A DNA stretch of 64,000 nucleotides from Paracoccus aminovorans (GTDB lineage Bacteria > Pseudomonadota > Alphaproteobacteria > Rhodobacterales > Rhodobacteraceae): positions 1,826,321-1,890,320 of the forward strand of contig NZ_KQ955208.1 in assembly GCF_001546115.1 (NCBI RefSeq). The letters are read 5' to 3'. Shown piece by piece: positions 17,326-26,715 of this stretch. Under the pieces are notes generated by a model that did no database searches, was not told the DNA's origin, and worked only from the letters and a program-made list of their open reading frames with translations. The position numbers and the translations under genes are program-made. Within the stretch, counting starts at the first letter, position 1; each line of letters opens with the position of its first letter.

Positions 17326-18935
17326 GCGACGCCGCCACCCCGGCCGCCCCGCCGCCCTTCGTGCCGAAACCCCTGGCCATGACGCTGGGCTATATCGGCG
17401 CCTCGCTGACCATCGGCATGACGCAAGGCTTGGCGCAGGGCTTCGTCAGCAGCAATATCCCGCAGATCGCCGGCGACCTCGGCGCCACCCAGACCCAGGC
17501 CGGCTGGCTGATGGCGGCCTTTCTGATCCCGCGCGCCTCGCTGCCCCTGATGCTCATCAAGATCCGCACGCAATTCGGCCTGCGCCGCTTTGCCGAGATC
17601 GCCATCCTGCTCTACCTGCTGGTCTCGCTGGCGGCGCTGGCGATCTCGGACCTGCGCTCGGCCATCGTGGTGCAGTTCTTCGCCGGCGCCGCCGCCGCGC
17701 CGCTGTCCACGCTCGGCTTCATGTACATGCTGGAACCGCTGCCCCCGGCCTGGAAGATGCGCCTTGGCCTGCCCATGGTCATGGCCATGCTCTCGGCCGG
17801 GCCGTCGCTCGCGCGCGTGATCTCGCCCAGCCTGATGGGGGACCTGGGCTGGGGCCCGCTGCACCTGATGTCGCTGGGGCTGGCGGCGGTGTCGCTGGCG
17901 CTGGTCTATGCCTTGCCGCTGGCCTCGCTGCCGCGCGTCAAGGTGATCGCGGCCATGGACCTGGTCAGCTGGGTGCTGATCGCCATCGGCTTCGGCAGCC
18001 TGACCGCCGCCTTTACCATGGGCGCGACCTTTTGGTGGACCGACACGCCCTGGATCGGCTGGGTGCTGGCCCTGGCCGCCGTCACCCTGACCGGCGTCGT
18101 GGTGATCGAGCTGCACCGCAAGACGCCGCTTCTGGACATCCGCTGGCTCACCAGCCCGGCCATGGTGCACCTGACCATCGCCCTGCTGGTGTTTCGCCTG
18201 GTGCTGTCGGAACAAAGCTCGGGCGCGCCGCGCATGTTCCAGATCCTCGGCGTGACCCAGGGCCAACTGGTGCCGCTGTTCGCCATCATCACCGCCGCCA
18301 CCGTGCTGGGCGGCCTGGCGCTGATCCCGGTCATCAAGCCCGAGCGCGTGCCGGTGCTGCACCTGGTCGCGCTGGTGCTGTTCTGCACCGGCGCCTTCAT
18401 GGACAGCCATTCGACCATCGACACAAGACCGGCGCAGATGATGCTGAGCCAGGCGCTGATCGCGTTTTCCGGCACCTTCTACCTGGCGCCGGCGATGATG
18501 CAGGGGCTGGTCGCGGCGCTGGCCAAGGGGCCGAACTACCTGCTGTCCTTCGTCGTGGTCTTCATCTCGACCCAGTCGCTGGGCGGGGCCATGGGCTCGG
18601 GCCTGTTCTCGACCTTCATCAACCACCGCCAGGCCCTGCACCTGCAGGTCCTGCGCGAAGAGCTGACCGCCGCCGACCCCCAGACCACCGCCGCCATCGC
18701 CCAGAACATGGCGGCGCTGGCCTCGCAGATCCCCGACGCCGCCGCGCGCAAGGCGCAGGCGGTGGCGCTGATCGCCCAGGACGCCAGCAATCAGGCCTAT
18801 GTCATGGCCTATAACGACGCCTATCTCCTGACCTTCCTGGTGGCGGCGACGGCGCTTTGCGCATTGCTGCTCCACATCTTCCGCGACTGGCTGGTCGCGC
18901 GCCGCCAGCCTGCCAACCCCGAGCCCGCGAAATGA
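17322..18935 (+). CDS. MFS drug efflux pump, DHA2/EmrB type
   Basis: A 537-residue inner-membrane permease of the 14-helix DHA2 family, which exports drugs or other hydrophobic compounds with proton exchange. Near the N-terminus are SSNIPQIAGDLGATQTQAGW (helix 1 to 2 region) and AAFLIPRASLPLMLIKIRTQFGLRRF (motif A-like). Many hydrophobic segments follow throughout. It is coupled by 4-base overlaps to marR upstream and to the HlyD/EmrA-type adaptor downstream, the standard EmrAB arrangement. Substrate unknown. No TolC-type outer-membrane partner is encoded nearby. Confidence 0.88.
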   Translation: MSDAATPAAPPPFVPKPLAMTLGYIGASLTIGMTQGLAQGFVSSNIPQIAGDLGATQTQAGWLMAAFLIPRASLPLMLIKIRTQFGLRRFAEIAILLYLLVSLAALAISDLRSAIVVQFFAGAAAAPLSTLGFMYMLEPLPPAWKMRLGLPMVMAMLSAGPSLARVISPSLMGDLGWGPLHLMSLGLAAVSLALVYALPLASLPRVKVIAAMDLVSWVLIAIGFGSLTAAFTMGATFWWTDTPWIGWVLALAAVTLTGVVVIELHRKTPLLDIRWLTSPAMVHLTIALLVFRLVLSEQSSGAPRMFQILGVTQGQLVPLFAIITAATVLGGLALIPVIKPERVPVLHLVALVLFCTGAFMDSHSTIDTRPAQMMLSQALIAFSGTFYLAPAMMQGLVAALAKGPNYLLSFVVVFISTQSLGGAMGSGLFSTFINHRQALHLQVLREELTAADPQTTAAIAQNMAALASQIPDAAARKAQAVALIAQDASNQAYVMAYNDAYLLTFLVAATALCALLLHIFRDWLVARRQPANPEPAK

Positions 18936-20014
18936 CCAAGAACCACCTGATCCCCACGCTGATCGCCCTTGTCGCCGGCCTCGCCGGCCTGCTGATCGTG
19001 CTCTACGCCTGGCACCTGCCGCCGTTCAATTCCTCGCATCCCCAGACCGAGAACGCCTATATCCGCGGCAAGATCACCACCGTTGCGCCGCAGCTCTCGG
19101 GCTATGTCGCCGCGGTCGAGGTGCAGGACTTCCAGACCGTGCGCCAGGGCCAGGTCGTCGCCCGCATCGACGACCGGCAATACCGCCAGAAGCGCGCCCA
19201 GGCCCAGGCCGCGCTGGAAGGCGCCGAGGCGGCGCTGAAGATCCAGCAGCAATCGGTGCATTCCGCCCAGGCCAGCCTGCAATCGGCCGAGGCCGCGCTT
19301 TCGGCCGCCGAGGCCGCCCGCGACACCGCGAAATCGACCTGGGACCGGGCGAGCGCCCTGCAATCGCGCGGCGTCACCGCGCAAAGCTCGGCCGACCAGT
19401 CCGAACTGGCGCTGCGCCAGGCCGAGGCCGGCGTGACGCAAGCGCAAAGCGCCATCGCCGTCGCGCGCGAGACCGTCAACGGCGCCGAGGTCGGCCTTGC
19501 CGCGAAGCGCGCCGAGATCGCCTCGGCCAGGGCGGCGGTGGAGCTGGCGCAGATCGACCTCGACAATACCGTGATCCGCGCCCCCTCGGACGGCCGCCTG
19601 GGCCAGCTCGGCGTGCGGCAGGGGCAATATGTCACCGCCGGCACCGCGCTGGTCAGCCATGTCGGCCCCGAGGTCTGGGTGATCGCGAACTTCAAGGAAA
19701 CCCAGCTGCACGGCGTCCGCATCGGCGACCGCGCCACCTTCACCGTGGACGCCATGCAGCACCGCAGCTTCACCGGCCGCATCGAGGCCTTCTCGCCCGC
19801 CACCGCCTCGGAATTCAGCCTGCTCTCGGGTTCCAACGCCACCGGCAACTTCACCAAGGTTGCGCAGCGCCTGCCGGTGCGGATCGCGATCGACCCGGGG
19901 CAGGAGATGTCGGAATACCTGGAGCCCGGGCTGTCCGTGGTGGTGACGGTGGACGAGGGCTCGGGCGAGCGGTCTGCCAGCGCCGGCGCGCTGGTCATGG
20001 GGCATGAGGGCTAG
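18932..20014 (+). CDS. HlyD/EmrA-family membrane fusion protein
   Basis: A 360-residue periplasmic adaptor that links the MFS pump to an outer-membrane channel. Residues 7-28 are the single inner-membrane anchor (LIPTLIALVAGLAGLLIVLYAW). The barrel-sandwich half-motifs lie near residues 42-72 (ENAYIRGKITTVAPQLSGYV) and 205-230 (IRAPSDGRLGQLGVRQGQYV), separated by a long Ala/Gln-rich coiled coil (about 90-200). I chose the ATG at 18932, which overlaps the pump stop by 4 bases, rather than an earlier in-frame codon inside the pump gene. It ends the operon. Confidence 0.9.
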   Translation: MTKNHLIPTLIALVAGLAGLLIVLYAWHLPPFNSSHPQTENAYIRGKITTVAPQLSGYVAAVEVQDFQTVRQGQVVARIDDRQYRQKRAQAQAALEGAEAALKIQQQSVHSAQASLQSAEAALSAAEAARDTAKSTWDRASALQSRGVTAQSSADQSELALRQAEAGVTQAQSAIAVARETVNGAEVGLAAKRAEIASARAAVELAQIDLDNTVIRAPSDGRLGQLGVRQGQYVTAGTALVSHVGPEVWVIANFKETQLHGVRIGDRATFTVDAMQHRSFTGRIEAFSPATASEFSLLSGSNATGNFTKVAQRLPVRIAIDPGQEMSEYLEPGLSVVVTVDEGSGERSASAGALVMGHEG

Positions 20015-20018
20015 GAGG

Positions 20019-20032
20019 AGACCAATTGGTCT
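20019..20032. promoter_or_regulatory. 14-bp perfect palindrome after the efflux operon
   Basis: AGACCAATTGGTCT is a perfect dyad starting 5 bases after the adaptor stop codon. A second inverted repeat (CTGTC-N5-GACAG, 20049-20063) follows. Both lie in the 128-bp gap before the unknown secreted-protein gene at 20143. They could be operators for that gene or short transcript-end structures; no T-run follows either. Confidence 0.3.
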
Positions 20033-20142
20033 GCCGCCAAGCGCTTAGCTGTCGGACTGACAGACAACCCCATGGACAACCGCTTTGCTGTCGCGATAGC
20101 CATTCAGGTGGAACGGTTTAACAGATCCACCTGTGCAGGAGT

Positions 20143-21243
20143 ATGGTCTTGTCGCGCGCGAATATTCTTGTCTCGCTTGCTTTGAGCTTGATGTCTCATG
20201 GCGCGGCGGCCGAACAGATTTCTGCCCCCGATCTCGCCGCAATTCAGAAGGCGGTGGAGGCCGGGGACGGGGCCGCCTTGGTGCCCTTGCTGAAGGGCAA
20301 GACCGTTACCATGGAAGCCGCCGAGCGCGATGCGACAATGCTTGTATTGCTGGAACACCTCGCGCTGGTGGCCGCAGATTCGACAGCCGAACGAAGTGCG
20401 GTGGGACAGGCGCTTCTTGCCATTGCTCCAGAAGACAAGATCGGCAAGGCGTTGGCCATCGCAGAGCCGCCCGCAGGCGCCCCTACCGCAGAAGCGCCTC
20501 TTCCCAAAGAATTTTCCTTGGCGCTGGAAAAGAACGACGGCAAGGATCTGGTTCGCCTCGTTCTGTCTCCAACCTTGAAGCTTTCGGACCTGCATAGCCG
20601 GGCCGCCGAGATCGAAAAGGCCATTGCGGAATATGCTCGGCCGCTGCCTGCCAGCAATGCAACGGACAATAAGGAAGCCTATCGGGCTTTGGCAAAACTG
20701 GTACCAGACAACGCGACATACGCCGAAAAGTCGCAGAGCTACGCCGCTTTGGAGGCGGAACGCAACGAAAGCATTCTTCGAAAGCTGAAGAAAAAAACCG
20801 ACGAGTTCAATGGTATCAGCTTTTATGAGCATCCTGCCAAGCCAAGATACACCGACACACGAACCTATTTCCTGCCCTATCTTGGAGCGCGCGATGGGCG
20901 GGTCTGGATGCGCTTTGTCGTACATTATACAGCGGAAAGCTGGCTCTTCGTCGAAAAGGTTTCTTTCAACGTTGATGGGGTGATTGTTCCTTTGCCCGAT
21001 GCCGAATGGAAGCGTGACAATGATTCCGAGATATGGGAATGGGCGGATGTTCCTGTTAACATTCCGCTGCGCATGCTGTTGAACAAGATTGCCGACTCGA
21101 AAAAGACAGTGGTGCGGTTCGAGGGACGGCAATATTTTGACAATGTGACCATATCCGCCACAGACAAACAGGCGATCAGGGATATGTTCGTCGCTGAAGA
21201 AGCACTGAAGAAGCAGGCTTCCGTCACGACAGAGAAGCCCTAG
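20143..21243 (+). CDS. Secreted protein of unknown function, lower GC than neighbours
   Basis: A 366-residue protein I do not recognise. Residues 1-23 are a signal peptide (VLSRANILVSLALSLMSHGAAA). Residues 24-200 are helical and rich in Ala, Glu and Lys. The C-terminal half (about 210-350) has an aromatic, beta-like character (YTDTRTYFLPYLGARDGRVWMRF, then YTAESWLFVEKVSFNVDG and VVRFEGRQYFDNVTIS), suggesting a folded domain. AGGAG at 20137-20141 is only 1 base from the ATG but 7 bases from an in-frame TTG at 20149, so TTG may be the real start. Codon use is clearly more AT-rich than in adjacent genes, and an IS66 element lies just downstream, which suggests recent acquisition. Confidence 0.72.
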   Translation: MVLSRANILVSLALSLMSHGAAAEQISAPDLAAIQKAVEAGDGAALVPLLKGKTVTMEAAERDATMLVLLEHLALVAADSTAERSAVGQALLAIAPEDKIGKALAIAEPPAGAPTAEAPLPKEFSLALEKNDGKDLVRLVLSPTLKLSDLHSRAAEIEKAIAEYARPLPASNATDNKEAYRALAKLVPDNATYAEKSQSYAALEAERNESILRKLKKKTDEFNGISFYEHPAKPRYTDTRTYFLPYLGARDGRVWMRFVVHYTAESWLFVEKVSFNVDGVIVPLPDAEWKRDNDSEIWEWADVPVNIPLRMLLNKIADSKKTVVRFEGRQYFDNVTISATDKQAIRDMFVAEEALKKQASVTTEKP

Positions 21244-21400
21244 CCGCCGGGTTCCCTACCGCTTTCCGTCGACCGTCCGGTTGTGGTGTGCACGCCCTGT
21301 GTACGCACGGTGTACGCCCCGTGCACGGCTGTCACAGCGAAAATCCCAGCATTTGCCGGGATTCCGGCTTCCGTGCAGCGCCCTCGTGTACCGCGCAACG

Positions 21401-21408
21401 CACGCTGC
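21401..21408. repeat. Left target-site duplication of the IS66 element
   Basis: CACGCTGC, identical to 23982-23989 across the element. The preceding GCGCAACG (21393-21400) is the reverse complement of the CGTTGCGC that follows the right copy (23990-23997), so the target was the loop of an 8-bp-stem hairpin. Confidence 0.88.
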
Positions 21409-21435
21409 GTATGCCTGCGGTGAGGGCCGTCTGCT

Positions 21436-21873
21436 GTGATTGATCAAATGGTCGCAAGGCATTGCCTTATGTCATGCGCTTCAGTTGTTTCCCCGATCGA
21501 GATCTTTGCGGCCGATGGGATCGGTCGTCGCCGGCACTGGTCAGACGAGGACAAGTTGCGGATCGTGGACGAGAGCCTGCGCGGCTACCGGCAGGGCTCG
21601 GCGACGGCCCGCCGGTATGGGATTTCGCGTTCGCTGCTTTCGATCTGACGGCGCGAGTATCGTAGCGGGGCTCTTGCTGCACCGGTTCCTGGCAGTGGTT
21701 TCGTGCCCTTGGTGATGGAGGGTGGGTCGCCCGCGTCGGCGGGGCAACCCTCGTGGGAAGCCGACGACGGTCGGATCGACATCACGCTGACGAACGGGCG
21801 CCGCATGACGATCCCTGCGTCTCTGGCTCCAGCGCATCTCGCAGCGCTGTTGGGCGTGCTGGATCCTCGATGA
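21436..21873 (+). pseudogene. IS66 accessory protein TnpA, frameshifted
   Basis: The first frame gives a helix-turn-helix start (RRHWSDEDKLRIVDESLRGY, then ATARRYGISRSLLS), typical of the IS66 first gene, and stops at 21648. A second frame gives the usual C-terminal part (GFVPLVMEGG, then DGRIDITLTNGRRMTIPASL, ending LGVLDPR at 21873). One frameshift separates them, so no full protein can be made. The stop overlaps the start of the tnpB remnant. The exact start is uncertain. Confidence 0.75.
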
Positions 21874-22225
21874 TTGCCTGCCGGAGTGAAGGTCTGGATC
21901 GCGAGTGGTGTGACCGACATGCGGTGCGGGATGAACAGCCTGGGGGCGTGATCCGCACGGCGGAGAGATCTTCTGCTTCCGGGGACGCAAGGGCGACCTG
22001 ATCAAGCTGCTCTGGCACGATGGCGTCGGGATGTCGCCCTATGTGAAGCGGCTGGAGGCCGGGACGTTCATCTGGCCGGTGAGCCAGAATGGCTCGGCCG
22101 TTCCGGTCTCGGTGGCGCAGCTCGGCTCTCTTCCGGAGTGAGCGGACGAACGCCACTGGTTCGAGTGAGGCCGCGAACATCGACTGGCGCAATCCACGCT
22201 GGACACAGCGGCCTGCATCGGGTGA
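21870..22225 (+). pseudogene. IS66 accessory protein TnpB, frameshifted
   Basis: Fragments of the IS66 second gene appear in different frames: the region encoding VRVWIASGVTDMR-like residues near 21890, then FCFRGRKGDLIKLLWHDGVGM and YVKRLEAGTFIWPVSQNG, and finally DWRNPRWTQRPAS before the stop at 22223-22225. The middle of the family pattern (FCFRGRKGDLIK-LWHDG) is well preserved, but frameshifts near 21900-21950 and 22130 destroy the gene. The stop overlaps the tnpC start (TGATG). Confidence 0.7.
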
Positions 22226-23957
22226 TGCGCTACAATCCCCTTGTTTCATTGGCATTATATCGACATGGGGCAAGTCTTCGGCATGTCGGAGACCCCTTCG
22301 GAGATCGCTGTCCTGCGCGCCGCCTTGCCGCGGCAGAGGCCCGCGCATCTGCCGCGGAGGGCGCTCTGGTCGCCGCCAGGAGCGAACTGATCCAGGCCCA
22401 GGCCGTCGTCTCGGCCGCCGAGGAGATGATCCGGCACCTGCGGCTCCAGATCGCCAAACTCCGGCGCGATCGATATGGCCACAGTGCCGAACGTCATGCC
22501 CGGCTGATCGAACAACTCGAGATGCAGCCTGAGGACCTCGAGACGGACCTTGAACAGGATCGTGCAAAGGCGGATGCCGCCGCTTCCAGGACCACGGTCA
22601 CGGCATTCGAACGCGGCCGCCCGGCCCGCAAGCCGTTCCCGGATCATCTGCCCCGTGAGCGCGTGGTGGTCGAGGCCCCGACCTGCTGCACCCGGCTCGT
22701 GGATCTGCGCGCATCGTGAAGATGGGCGAGGACATCACCGAGGCGCTGGAGGTGATTCCCCGGCAGTGGAAGGTGATCCAGACCGTCCGCGAGAAGTTCA
22801 CCTGCCGCGACTGCGAGAAGATCAGCCAGCCGCCGGCACCGTTCCATCCGACACCGCGGGGCTGGGCCGGTCCCAATCTGCTGGCCATGGTGCTGTTCGA
22901 GATCGAGCCATGGGAACGCCACTGGTCCGAGGGACCACGGCGAGGCGGCCAGCACCAACCCCTGAACAGACAGGCCGAACGCTACGCGAAGGAGGGCGTC
23001 GAGATCAGCCTGTCCACCCTCGCCGATCAGGTCGGCTGCAACCCCTCCACGATCTGATCCGTGCCCATGTTCTCGGGGCGGAACGATTGCATGCCGATGA
23101 CACAACCGTGCCGCTGATGGCCAGGGGTGGCACGCAGACTGCCCGGCTCCGGACCTGTCTACGTGACGACCGGCCCTTTGCAGGCGGGGCGCCGCCAGCG
23201 GCGCTCTATTACTTCTCCACTGATCGCAGGATGGACCATCCGACCCGGCATCTGGACGGCTGGACCGGCATTCTGCAGGCCGATGCCTGCGGCGGATACA
23301 ACGGCGTCTACGACACGGCCCGCAAACCCGCGCCCGTGCGCAGCGCATTGTGCTGGTCACATGCCCGCCGCAAGTTCTTCGAACTGGCCGACATCAAGGC
23401 CACAGCCCGCAAGGGCAGAAGGCAGCCGAGGAGAGCTCGCCCATCGCGCTGGAAACGGTCAGACGCTTCGACACCATCTTCGACGCCGAGCGCGAGATCA
23501 CCGGCCTGAGCGCCGAGACCCGTCATGATGTCCGTCAGCGCATCCTGCGCCCGATGGTCCAGGAGCTGCATGATTGGCTGCGGACCGAACGCGGCAGGAT
23601 GTCGAAGCACAATCCGGTCGCCAAGGCCATCAACTACATGTTCGAGGAGCACGGCCGCTGGGAAGCCTTCACTCGCTTCCTCGATGACGGCCACATCTGC
23701 CTTACCGACAATGCCGCCGAACGTGCTCTGCGCGATATCGCCCTCGGCCGGAAGGCCTGGCTCTTCGCCGGTTCTCCCCGGGGCGGCGCCGCGCCGCTTT
23801 CATGTATTCCCTGATCGTCACCGCGAAAATGAACGACGTCGATCCTCAAGCCTGGCTGGCTGATGTCCTGGCACGACTGGCAGACACGCCTCTGTCTCGC
23901 CTGCCAGAATTACTGCCTTGGAACTGGAAGCGCGAAATTACCGCAAAAGCTGCATAA
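22225..23957 (+). pseudogene. IS66 transposase TnpC, multiple frameshifts
   Basis: Successive pieces of an IS66 DDE transposase are readable. The coiled-coil and zinc-finger N-terminal part (IRHLRLQIAKLRRDRYGHSAE) ends at a stop at 22719. VKMGEDITEALEVIPRQWKV and the CRDCEK finger follow in another frame to 23057. A third frame gives HADDTTVPLMARGG, DGWTGILQADACGGYNGVYD and SHARRKFFELADIKA, the catalytic core. A fourth gives RRFDTIFDAEREITGLSAET and NAAERALRDIALGRKAWLFAG. The C-terminus (PELLPWNWKREITAKAA) ends at 23957. At least four frame breaks and an atypical replacement near 22905-22955 make it non-functional. Confidence 0.85.
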
Positions 23958-23981
23958 CCACGGCCTACGCCGGATGCATAC

Positions 23982-23989
23982 CACGCTGC
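23982..23989. repeat. Right target-site duplication of the IS66 element
   Basis: CACGCTGC, an exact copy of 21401-21408, starting immediately after the right terminal repeat. Confidence 0.88.
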
Positions 23990-24001
23990 CGTTGCGCCAC
24001 G

Positions 24002-24027
24002 AAAAAAGGCCGGGCACATGCCCGGCC
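24002..24027 (-). terminator. Rho-independent terminator of ftsK
   Basis: On the - strand an 8-bp perfect GC stem (GGCCGGGC/GCCCGGCC, 4-base loop, 24008-24027) is followed by six T residues (A-run at 24002-24007 on +). It begins 22 bases after the ftsK stop. The IS66 right target copy ends only 12 bases beyond it. Confidence 0.88.
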
Positions 24028-24048
24028 GCGATCCGCGAAATTTTGTGA

Positions 24049-26712
24049 TCACACTTCCGGGACCAGCACCTCGCGCTTGCCGACATGGTTCGCCGGGCTG
24101 ACCACGCCCTGCTCCTCCATCTGCTCGACCAGCCGCGCCGCCTTGTTGTAGCCGATGGCGAGCTTGCGCTGGATATAGCTCGTCGAGCATTTGCGGTCCT
24201 TGGCGACGATGGCCACGGCCATGTCGTAAAGCTCGGCATCGCCGCCCTCGCCGGTGGACAGCCCCAGCACCATGTCGATGCTGTCGGCGCGCTCCTCGTC
24301 CGGTCCCTCGACCACGCCCGACATATAGCTGGGCGGGCCGAAGCTCTTGAGATGATTGACGACTTCCTCGACCTCCTCGTCGCTGACGAAGGGGCCGTGC
24401 ACGCGGGTGATCTTAGACCCGCCGGCCATGTAGAGCATGTCGCCTTGGCCCAGCAGCTGCTCGGCGCCCTGCTCGCCCAGAATGGTGCGGCTGTCGATCT
24501 TGGACGTGACCTGGAAGCTGATCCGGGTCGGGAAGTTCGCCTTGATCGTGCCTGTGATCACATCGACCGAGGGCCGCTGCGTCGCCATGATCAGGTGGAT
24601 GCCGCTGGCCCGCGCCATCTGCGCCAGCCGCTGGATGCAGGCCTCGATCTCTTTCCCCGCGACCATCATCAGGTCGGCCATTTCGTCAACGATCACAACG
24701 ATATAGGGGAAGGTCTCGGGCTGGAATTCCTCGGTCTCGAACACCGGCTCGCCGGTATCCTCGTCGAATCCGGTCTGCACGGTGCGCTTGAACAGCTCGC
24801 CCTTGTCCAGCGCCTCGCGCACGCGGCCGTTATAGCCCTCGATGTTGCGCACGCCCATCTTGGACATCTTGCGATAGCGTTCCTCCATTTCGCCCACGAC
24901 CCATTTCAGCGCGACGACCGCCTTCTTGGGATCGGTGACGACCGGGCTCAGCAGATGCGGAATCCCATCATAAACAGACAGTTCCAGCATCTTGGGGTCG
25001 ATCATAATCAGCCGGCATTCCTCGGGCGAAAGCTTGTAGAGCAGGCTCAGGATCATGGTGTTGATCGCGACCGACTTGCCCGAGCCGGTGGTCCCAGCGA
25101 TGAGCAAATGCGGCATCTTGGCCAGGTTCGCCACCACCGGCCCGCCGCCGATGTCCTTGCCCAGCGCCAGCGGCAGCGGCTGGGTGCCGTCGCCATAGGC
25201 CTTGGACGCCAGGATCTCGCGCAGCACCACCTTTTCGCGCCGCGCATTCGGCAGCTCGATGCCGATGACGCTGCGCCCCGGCACGGTCGAGACCCGCGCC
25301 GACAGCGCCGACATGGACCGCGCGATGTCATCGGCGAGGCCGATCACCCGGCTCGCCTTCAGCCCCGGCGCCGGCTCCAGTTCGTAAAGTGTCACCACCG
25401 GACCCGGCCGCACCTCGGTCACCTGGCCCTTGACGCCGTAATCGTCCAGCACCGCCTCCAGCATGCGGGCGTTTTCCATCAGCGCCTCCTGGCTCAGCTG
25501 ATGGCGCTGCACGGTTTCTGCCGCGGCCAGCAACGACAGCGGCGGGTTCTCATAGGGATTCGCGACCTCGTCGAAACGCATCGAGGGCTCGGCCTCGGCC
25601 AGCGCCTGGCGCGAAGGGGCAGGCCTCTTCGGCGGCACCACCACGCGCGGCGTCTCGGCGCCGAAGGGGGTGGCGGTGACCGGCTCGGGCAGGTCGTCGT
25701 CCTCGGCGCTCAGCGGCGGCTCGGCGCGGGGCAGGGACGCCCGGGCGCCGGTCAGCCGCGCGGTCACGGCCGACAGCAGCGAGGCCTTGCCCTCGTTGCG
25801 GCTGCGGATCGCGTCGCTGATGCGGGCGCTGATCTCCTCGGCCGGCGGCGGCTCGTCGTCCTCGGCATAATGGGTCTCGGGCTCGATCAGCTCGGATTCC
25901 GGCGCGAAATCATCGCGATAGGGCGCGATATGCGGCGCCGGCACGGGAATGGCCGGCCGCACGGCAGCCGCCTGCGGCAGCGCGGCCGCGCCGGCGCGGC
26001 TGACGCGGTCGCGCCGCGCCTCGGCGCGGGTCTTGATCTGCTGCGCCGCGCCCGAGGACAGCCGCGCGCCGCGATCCACCGCATGCAGCGCCAGGATGCG
26101 CGCGGTCGAAAGCCCCTCGCGCAGGAAATGCCCGATGACTGTCAGCTCCTTGCGGTCGAAGCCCAGCACGAAGGCCAGGAAGGCCGCGGCGCCGGCGGCG
26201 GTCAGCAGCGCCAGCACCTTGATGGCGATCGAGGCCTTCATCGGCATCGCGGACAGCATGCCGCCCATCAGCATGTCGCCCAGGTGCCCGCCCAGGCCGA
26301 AGCTTTGCGTCCAGCCCGCGGGCGGCGTCAGCGAGGTGGCGTAGATCGAGACCAGGACCATGGCGATGGGGAGGAAGATGCCGCGCATCAGCCGCTCTTC
26401 GCCCCGGTGCAGCATCAGCCGCAACCCCCAGGCCACGGCGCCGACGACCAGCACCCAGGTGCCATAGCCGGTGATCATGAACAGCGCCGAGGCGACATAG
26501 GCCCCGAAGCGACCCAGGTAGTTCTGCGCCGGCTGGTCGGTCGCCGACATGAAGCTGGGGTCGTCGGGCGAATAGCTGAGCAGCATCATCGCGATCAGCA
26601 CGCCCAGGATCACCAGGCCCGCGCCCAGCAATTCCTTGCCGCGCCGCTCCAGCGCGGCCTGCGTGCTTTGGTCAAACAGCGGATCGCGGTGTTTCGCCTG
26701 CCAGCTCGCCAT
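24049..26712 (-). CDS. ftsK: DNA translocase FtsK
   Basis: An 887-residue septal DNA pump that clears and resolves chromosomes at division. Four or five membrane helices lie in residues 30-190 (e.g. [19 protein letters not shown]). A Pro/Glu-rich linker runs to about 370. The RecA-like motor has Walker A GTTGSGKS and Walker [12 protein letters not shown], plus [10 protein letters not shown]. The C-terminal gamma winged-helix (about 820-887, with [25 protein letters not shown]) reads polarity sequences. Length is normal for alphaproteobacteria. The DapC-like aminotransferase stop lies 3 bases upstream of its start, so the two are probably co-transcribed. Confidence 0.97.
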   Translation of the reverse strand: MASWQAKHRDPLFDQSTQAALERRGKELLGAGLVILGVLIAMMLLSYSPDDPSFMSATDQPAQNYLGRFGAYVASALFMITGYGTWVLVVGAVAWGLRLMLHRGEERLMRGIFLPIAMVLVSIYATSLTPPAGWTQSFGLGGHLGDMLMGGMLSAMPMKASIAIKVLALLTAAGAAAFLAFVLGFDRKELTVIGHFLREGLSTARILALHAVDRGARLSSGAAQQIKTRAEARRDRVSRAGAAALPQAAAVRPAIPVPAPHIAPYRDDFAPESELIEPETHYAEDDEPPPAEEISARISDAIRSRNEGKASLLSAVTARLTGARASLPRAEPPLSAEDDDLPEPVTATPFGAETPRVVVPPKRPAPSRQALAEAEPSMRFDEVANPYENPPLSLLAAAETVQRHQLSQEALMENARMLEAVLDDYGVKGQVTEVRPGPVVTLYELEPAPGLKASRVIGLADDIARSMSALSARVSTVPGRSVIGIELPNARREKVVLREILASKAYGDGTQPLPLALGKDIGGGPVVANLAKMPHLLIAGTTGSGKSVAINTMILSLLYKLSPEECRLIMIDPKMLELSVYDGIPHLLSPVVTDPKKAVVALKWVVGEMEERYRKMSKMGVRNIEGYNGRVREALDKGELFKRTVQTGFDEDTGEPVFETEEFQPETFPYIVVIVDEMADLMMVAGKEIEACIQRLAQMARASGIHLIMATQRPSVDVITGTIKANFPTRISFQVTSKIDSRTILGEQGAEQLLGQGDMLYMAGGSKITRVHGPFVSDEEVEEVVNHLKSFGPPSYMSGVVEGPDEERADSIDMVLGLSTGEGGDAELYDMAVAIVAKDRKCSTSYIQRKLAIGYNKAARLVEQMEEQGVVSPANHVGKREVLVPEV

Positions 26713-26715
26713 GCG

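Larger units (their letters stand above)
21409..23981 (+). mobile_element. Complete but decayed IS66-family element with 8-bp target duplication
   Basis: The left end (21409-21427, GTATGCCTGCGGTGAGGGC) and the reverse complement of the right end (23963-23981) match at 14 of 19 positions, giving terminal inverted repeats. They are flanked by the identical 8-mer CACGCTGC at 21401-21408 and 23982-23989, the target-duplication length typical of IS66. Inside, in order, lie remnants of tnpA, tnpB and the tnpC transposase, all frameshifted. The element spans 2573 bp and sits between the unknown secreted-protein gene and ftsK. Intact edges with dead genes indicate an old, immobile insertion. Confidence 0.88.
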
